Source of the DNA: Yinghuangia elevatio
GTDB lineage: Bacteria; Actinomycetota; Actinomycetes; Streptomycetales; Streptomycetaceae
Direction: 5' to 3'
DNA length: 64,000 bases
Assembly: GCF_040649515.1 (NCBI RefSeq)
Contig: NZ_JBEZFP010000032.1
Coordinates: 13,967-77,966 of the forward strand
The position numbers and the translations under genes are program-made. Shown here piece by piece: positions 61,385-64,000 of the stretch; the stretch's first letter is position 1; each line of letters opens with the position of its first letter. The notes under the pieces are model-generated. The model worked only from the letters and a program-made list of their open reading frames with translations. It did no database searches and was not told the origin of the DNA.

Positions 61385-62610
61385 TCCCCGAGCACACCAC
61401 AGTCGCCATCGTCGGAGGCGGGCCCGCCGGGCTGCTGCTCGCCCGCCTGCTGCACCTGCGCGGCGTGGCCTGCGTGGTGCTGGAGAGCCGGGACCGCGCG
61501 TACGTCGAGCAGCGCCAGCGCGCCGGAATCCTGGAGCAGGGCACCGTCGACGTCCTGCGTGCCGCCGGCGCGGGGGACCGCCTCGACCGCGAAGGGCTCG
61601 TGCACCACGGCATCGAACTGCGGTTCGACCGCCGCTCGCACCGCATCGACTTCCCCGCACTCGCCGACGGCGCGAGCGTCACCGTCTATGCGCAGACCGA
61701 GGTGGTGAAGGACCTCATCGCCCTGCAACTCGCCGAAGGGCCGCCGCTGTTGTTCGGTGCCGAGGTCCTCGCCGTCGAGGGCGCCGACACCGGTCGTCCG
61801 ACGGTCCGCTACCGCAGCGAGGGCCGCGACCGCACGCTGACCTGCGACTACGTCGTCGGCTGCGACGGGTTCCACGGGGTCGCGCGGCAGGCGGTGCCCG
61901 AGGGCGGGCTGACGACGTACGAGCGCGAGTACCCGTACTCCTGGCTCGGCATCCTCGCCGACGTGGCACCCTCGTGCGACGAACTCATCTACGCCCACTC
62001 GCCGCGCGGGTTCGCGCTGCACAGCATGCGTTCGCCGAGCGTCAGCCGGCTCTACCTCCAGGTCCCCAACGGCACCGACGTCGCCGAGTGGCCCGACGAG
62101 CGGATCTGGGACGAACTCGACGCCCGGTTCGCGGTGGACGGCCCCTGGCGACTCGAACGCGGTCCGATCACCGCCAAGTCCGTGCTGCCGATGCGCAGCT
62201 TCGTCACCGAACCGCTCAGGCACGGTCGGTTGTTCCTGGCCGGCGACGCCGCCCACATCGTCCCGCCGACCGGGGCGAAGGGGCTCAACCTCGCGGCGGC
62301 CGACGTCACCGTGCTGGCCACCGCGTTCGCCGAATTGCACGACACCGGCTCCACCGAGCTCCTGGACGCCTACTCGGACACCTGCCTGCGGCGGGTGTGG
62401 CGGGCCGAGCACTTCTCGTACTTCATGACCACCACGCTGCACGCGGACCCGGCGCAGAGCGCGTTCGAGACCCGCCTGCAGATCGCGCAGCTCGGCCGCA
62501 TCGCCGACTCCCCGCACGCCGCGGCCGAACTCGCGGAAAACTACGTGGGCTTGCCGCTCACGCCGCCGGTGGGGGAGCCGACGAGGGCGCCCGCGGCGCC
62601 GGTCGGGTGA
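61381..62610 (+). CDS. pobA: 4-hydroxybenzoate 3-monooxygenase
   Basis: A 409-residue FAD monooxygenase. It has the FAD-binding AIVGGGPAGLLLARLL, the QRQRAGILEQGTVDVLRAAG block of PobA, YVVGCDGFHGVAR, and FLAGDAAHIVPPTGAKGLNLA. It hydroxylates 4-hydroxybenzoate to protocatechuate and so feeds the operon. Placing it at the end of the same transcript is less common than a separate pobA unit. GTG overlaps the pcaL stop. Confidence 0.95.
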   Translation: MIPEHTTVAIVGGGPAGLLLARLLHLRGVACVVLESRDRAYVEQRQRAGILEQGTVDVLRAAGAGDRLDREGLVHHGIELRFDRRSHRIDFPALADGASVTVYAQTEVVKDLIALQLAEGPPLLFGAEVLAVEGADTGRPTVRYRSEGRDRTLTCDYVVGCDGFHGVARQAVPEGGLTTYEREYPYSWLGILADVAPSCDELIYAHSPRGFALHSMRSPSVSRLYLQVPNGTDVAEWPDERIWDELDARFAVDGPWRLERGPITAKSVLPMRSFVTEPLRHGRLFLAGDAAHIVPPTGAKGLNLAAADVTVLATAFAELHDTGSTELLDAYSDTCLRRVWRAEHFSYFMTTTLHADPAQSAFETRLQIAQLGRIADSPHAAAELAENYVGLPLTPPVGEPTRAPAAPVG

Positions 62611-62757
62611 CGTACGTGTGTCGGGGCGGCCTAGTCGGGTCGGCTGAAGTGACGGCCGGGCTGATGTGTCGGTGGGCCGAGGGGGCTGCGTGGACGGGCG
62701 AGTTCCCGTGGTGGCCCCCTACGACGGCCGGCAACCGTCCGGACGTACGCTGTGACC

Positions 62758-64000
62758 GTGTCCAGTCCCCCCGCCTCGGCGCCGCAGGACGTCGCCGCGA
62801 TCCGCAGGCACAACCTCGCGCTCGTCGCGCGCCTGCTGCGCGAACAGGGGGAGTTGTCCCGTACCGAGATCGCCGCGCGCACCGGACTGGCGGCAGGCGC
62901 GGTGACGAGCCTTGCGGCGGCCCTGATCGATGCGGGCATGGCCCGCGAAGCCGGCATCCGCCACGTCGCCGGAAGCGCCGGACGCCCGCGGCGCATGCTG
63001 GCGTTCGACGGATCCTCGGTCGCCGTGGTGGCCGCCCACGTCGACGCATCCACCGTCGGCTCGCTGGCGGTGGACCTGGCAGGCCGGGAGCTGCACCGGG
63101 CCACCGTCGGGCACAACGCCGCGCACGGCGACGTCGATACCGTCATTGCGTGCGTTGCGCGCGAGGTCGGCGACGCGCTCGCGGCGGCAGGGTCCGCCGG
63201 CGTGCGGCCGGCCGCCATCGGCATCGCCGTGGCCGGGGTGGTGGTCACCGGGTCCGGCGAAGTGGCGTTCGCGCCGAACCTGGGATGGCGGCACGTACCG
63301 CTCGCCGAGGCACTGCGCGAGGCCCTCGGGACCGGCCTGCCGATCCTGCTGGACAACGACGCCAACCTCACCGCCATCGCCGAACTGCGGGCGCTGCCCG
63401 CGGACTCCGCGGCGCGACACCTTGTGGTGGTCAGCGGGTACGTCGGAGTCGGCTCGGGAGTCGTCGTCGACGGACGCCTGTTCCGTGGGTCCGCGGGAGG
63501 AGCGGGGGAGGCCGGGCACCTGGTGGTCGCGCCCCGCGGCCCGAAGTGCTGGTGCGGGCGTCGAGGGTGCCTGGAGGCTATGGCCGCGCCGCCGGAACTC
63601 GCCCGCCTCGCCCGCTTGGCGCCCGAGGATCCGGCCGATCTCGGCGCGGCCATGGCGGAGTTGGTGGTACGTGCCGAACGCGGCCACAAAGGAGTACTTC
63701 GGATCCTGGACGATCTGGGCGGCCGCCTCGGCGAGGTGGCCGTCACCCTGGTCACCGTGCTCGGCTCACAGGCGGTGGTCCTGGGCGGGTACTACGCCGC
63801 TCTCGCGCCATGGGTGCTGCCTCGTGTCGAGGCGGCCCTCGAGGAGTTGCGCGGCATCGACGCGTACCGCGACGTCGAGGCCCGGGCCGGAACGCGCGGC
63901 GCCGCCGCACCCGGGGGGGGGGGGGCGGCGCGGGGGGCGGGCCGGGGGCAGGGCGCCCCCGCCCCCATATTTGCGCCCCCCCCCCCCCGAAAGGGAGAGC
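62758..64000 (+). CDS. ROK-family transcriptional regulator/kinase (cut by window end)
   Basis: An N-terminal helix-turn-helix (LSRTEIAARTGLAAGAVTSLAAALIDAGMARE) followed by a ROK sugar-kinase-like domain. It has ILLDNDANLTAIAEL, GVGSGVVVDGRLFRGSAGGAGEAGHLVV, and the zinc/ROK signature CWCGRRGCLEA. Such NagC/XylR-type proteins repress sugar or amino-sugar genes. GTG at 62758 stands 6 nt after TACGCT, fitting a leaderless start; GTG at 62752 is in frame as well. The frame is believable to about 63908, after which homopolymer runs make the sequence unreliable and the true stop is not in the window. Confidence 0.88.
   Translation, partial: MSSPPASAPQDVAAIRRHNLALVARLLREQGELSRTEIAARTGLAAGAVTSLAAALIDAGMAREAGIRHVAGSAGRPRRMLAFDGSSVAVVAAHVDASTVGSLAVDLAGRELHRATVGHNAAHGDVDTVIACVAREVGDALAAAGSAGVRPAAIGIAVAGVVVTGSGEVAFAPNLGWRHVPLAEALREALGTGLPILLDNDANLTAIAELRALPADSAARHLVVVSGYVGVGSGVVVDGRLFRGSAGGAGEAGHLVVAPRGPKCWCGRRGCLEAMAAPPELARLARLAPEDPADLGAAMAELVVRAERGHKGVLRILDDLGGRLGEVAVTLVTVLGSQAVVLGGYYAALAPWVLPRVEAALEELRGIDAYRDVEARAGTRGAAAPGGGGAARGAGRGQGAPAPIFAPPPPRKGE
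63913..64000. other. Low-quality contig end
   Basis: A run of 13 G (63913-63925), further G-rich sequence, then a run of 13 C (63976-63988). The ROK frame loses protein-like character exactly here. It looks like a sequencing or assembly artefact at a contig edge. Confidence 0.7.

Overview
The sequence is very GC-rich, with GTG starts about as common as ATG, strong third-position G/C bias, frequent ATGA/GTGA stop-start overlaps and many starts with no Shine-Dalgarno. Together with the gene families (family 2B encapsulin, SigB/SigF-type sigma factor with an anti-sigma kinase, DUF1876, DUF5709 and baeRF3 proteins, actinobacterial beta-ketoadipate operon) this points to a filamentous actinomycete of the Streptomyces type (Streptomycetales). 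The genus cannot be fixed from the sequence alone. No rRNA, tRNA, CRISPR array, prophage or full insertion sequence was seen. The last ~90 bases (13-G and 13-C runs) look like a poor contig end.

Layout. 1-3.1 kb: a flavin-dependent oxidoreductase and two short-chain dehydrogenases, preceded by the possible edge of a minus-strand gene. 3.1-8.1 kb (minus): a secreted GH114-type glycosidase, a family 2B encapsulin shell gene with no recognisable cargo enzyme beside it, a DUF1876 gene whose leader could hide its own ribosome binding site, and an orphan peptide-binding lipoprotein. 8.4-11.7 kb (plus): an amidohydrolase, then a free-standing carrier protein translationally coupled to a cytochrome P450. 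11.8-18.4 kb (minus): a six-gene Ugp/Mal-type ABC importer locus that includes a metallophosphoesterase and a tyrosine-phosphatase-like enzyme, suggesting organophosphate scavenging. 18.7-24.8 kb: a Ca2+/H+ antiporter, a small Arg/Gly-rich ORF, an Rsm22-type methyltransferase, a coiled-coil membrane protein, the sigma/anti-sigma pair and a lipoprotein. 24.9-37.8 kb: a hydrolase, a two-component system, a secreted intradiol dioxygenase, an SDR, membrane and secreted hypotheticals, a PhoX-like phosphatase, a divergent MFS/MarR pair, a DUF5709 protein, a second secreted tyrosine phosphatase and a YdcF protein. 38.0-41.7 kb: an N-acyl-D-amino-acid deacylase, an amidohydrolase, a tiny membrane protein and a convergent MarR regulator whose upstream palindrome resembles the one before the deacylase. 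41.8-51.1 kb: a covalent-flavin cholesterol-oxidase-like enzyme, a baeRF3 protein, DctA with a divergent DcuS/DcuR-type two-component system, and an FBP zinc-finger gene divergent from a TetR regulator over a long palindrome. 51.2-62.6 kb: an epoxide-hydrolase-like enzyme, then a tandem-fused double IclR regulator divergent from an eight-gene operon pcaI-pcaJ-pcaF-pcaH-pcaG-pcaB-pcaL-pobA. 62.8 kb to the end: a ROK-family regulator cut by the window edge.

How it works together. The pca/pob operon encodes the whole route from 4-hydroxybenzoate through protocatechuate and beta-ketoadipate to succinyl-CoA and acetyl-CoA. The operator between it and the double IclR gene has three half-sites, two as a palindrome and one as a direct repeat, like PcaU/PobR operators. 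Several neighbouring modules are catabolic or import functions with their own dedicated regulators, so the window reads as a nutrient-scavenging accessory region. Small shared features recur: TAnnnT boxes 6-7 nt before leaderless starts, strong hairpins between convergent genes, and short tandem repeats expanding protein N-termini. A CTAG-bounded palindromic element also occurs once in long form and once as a short remnant.
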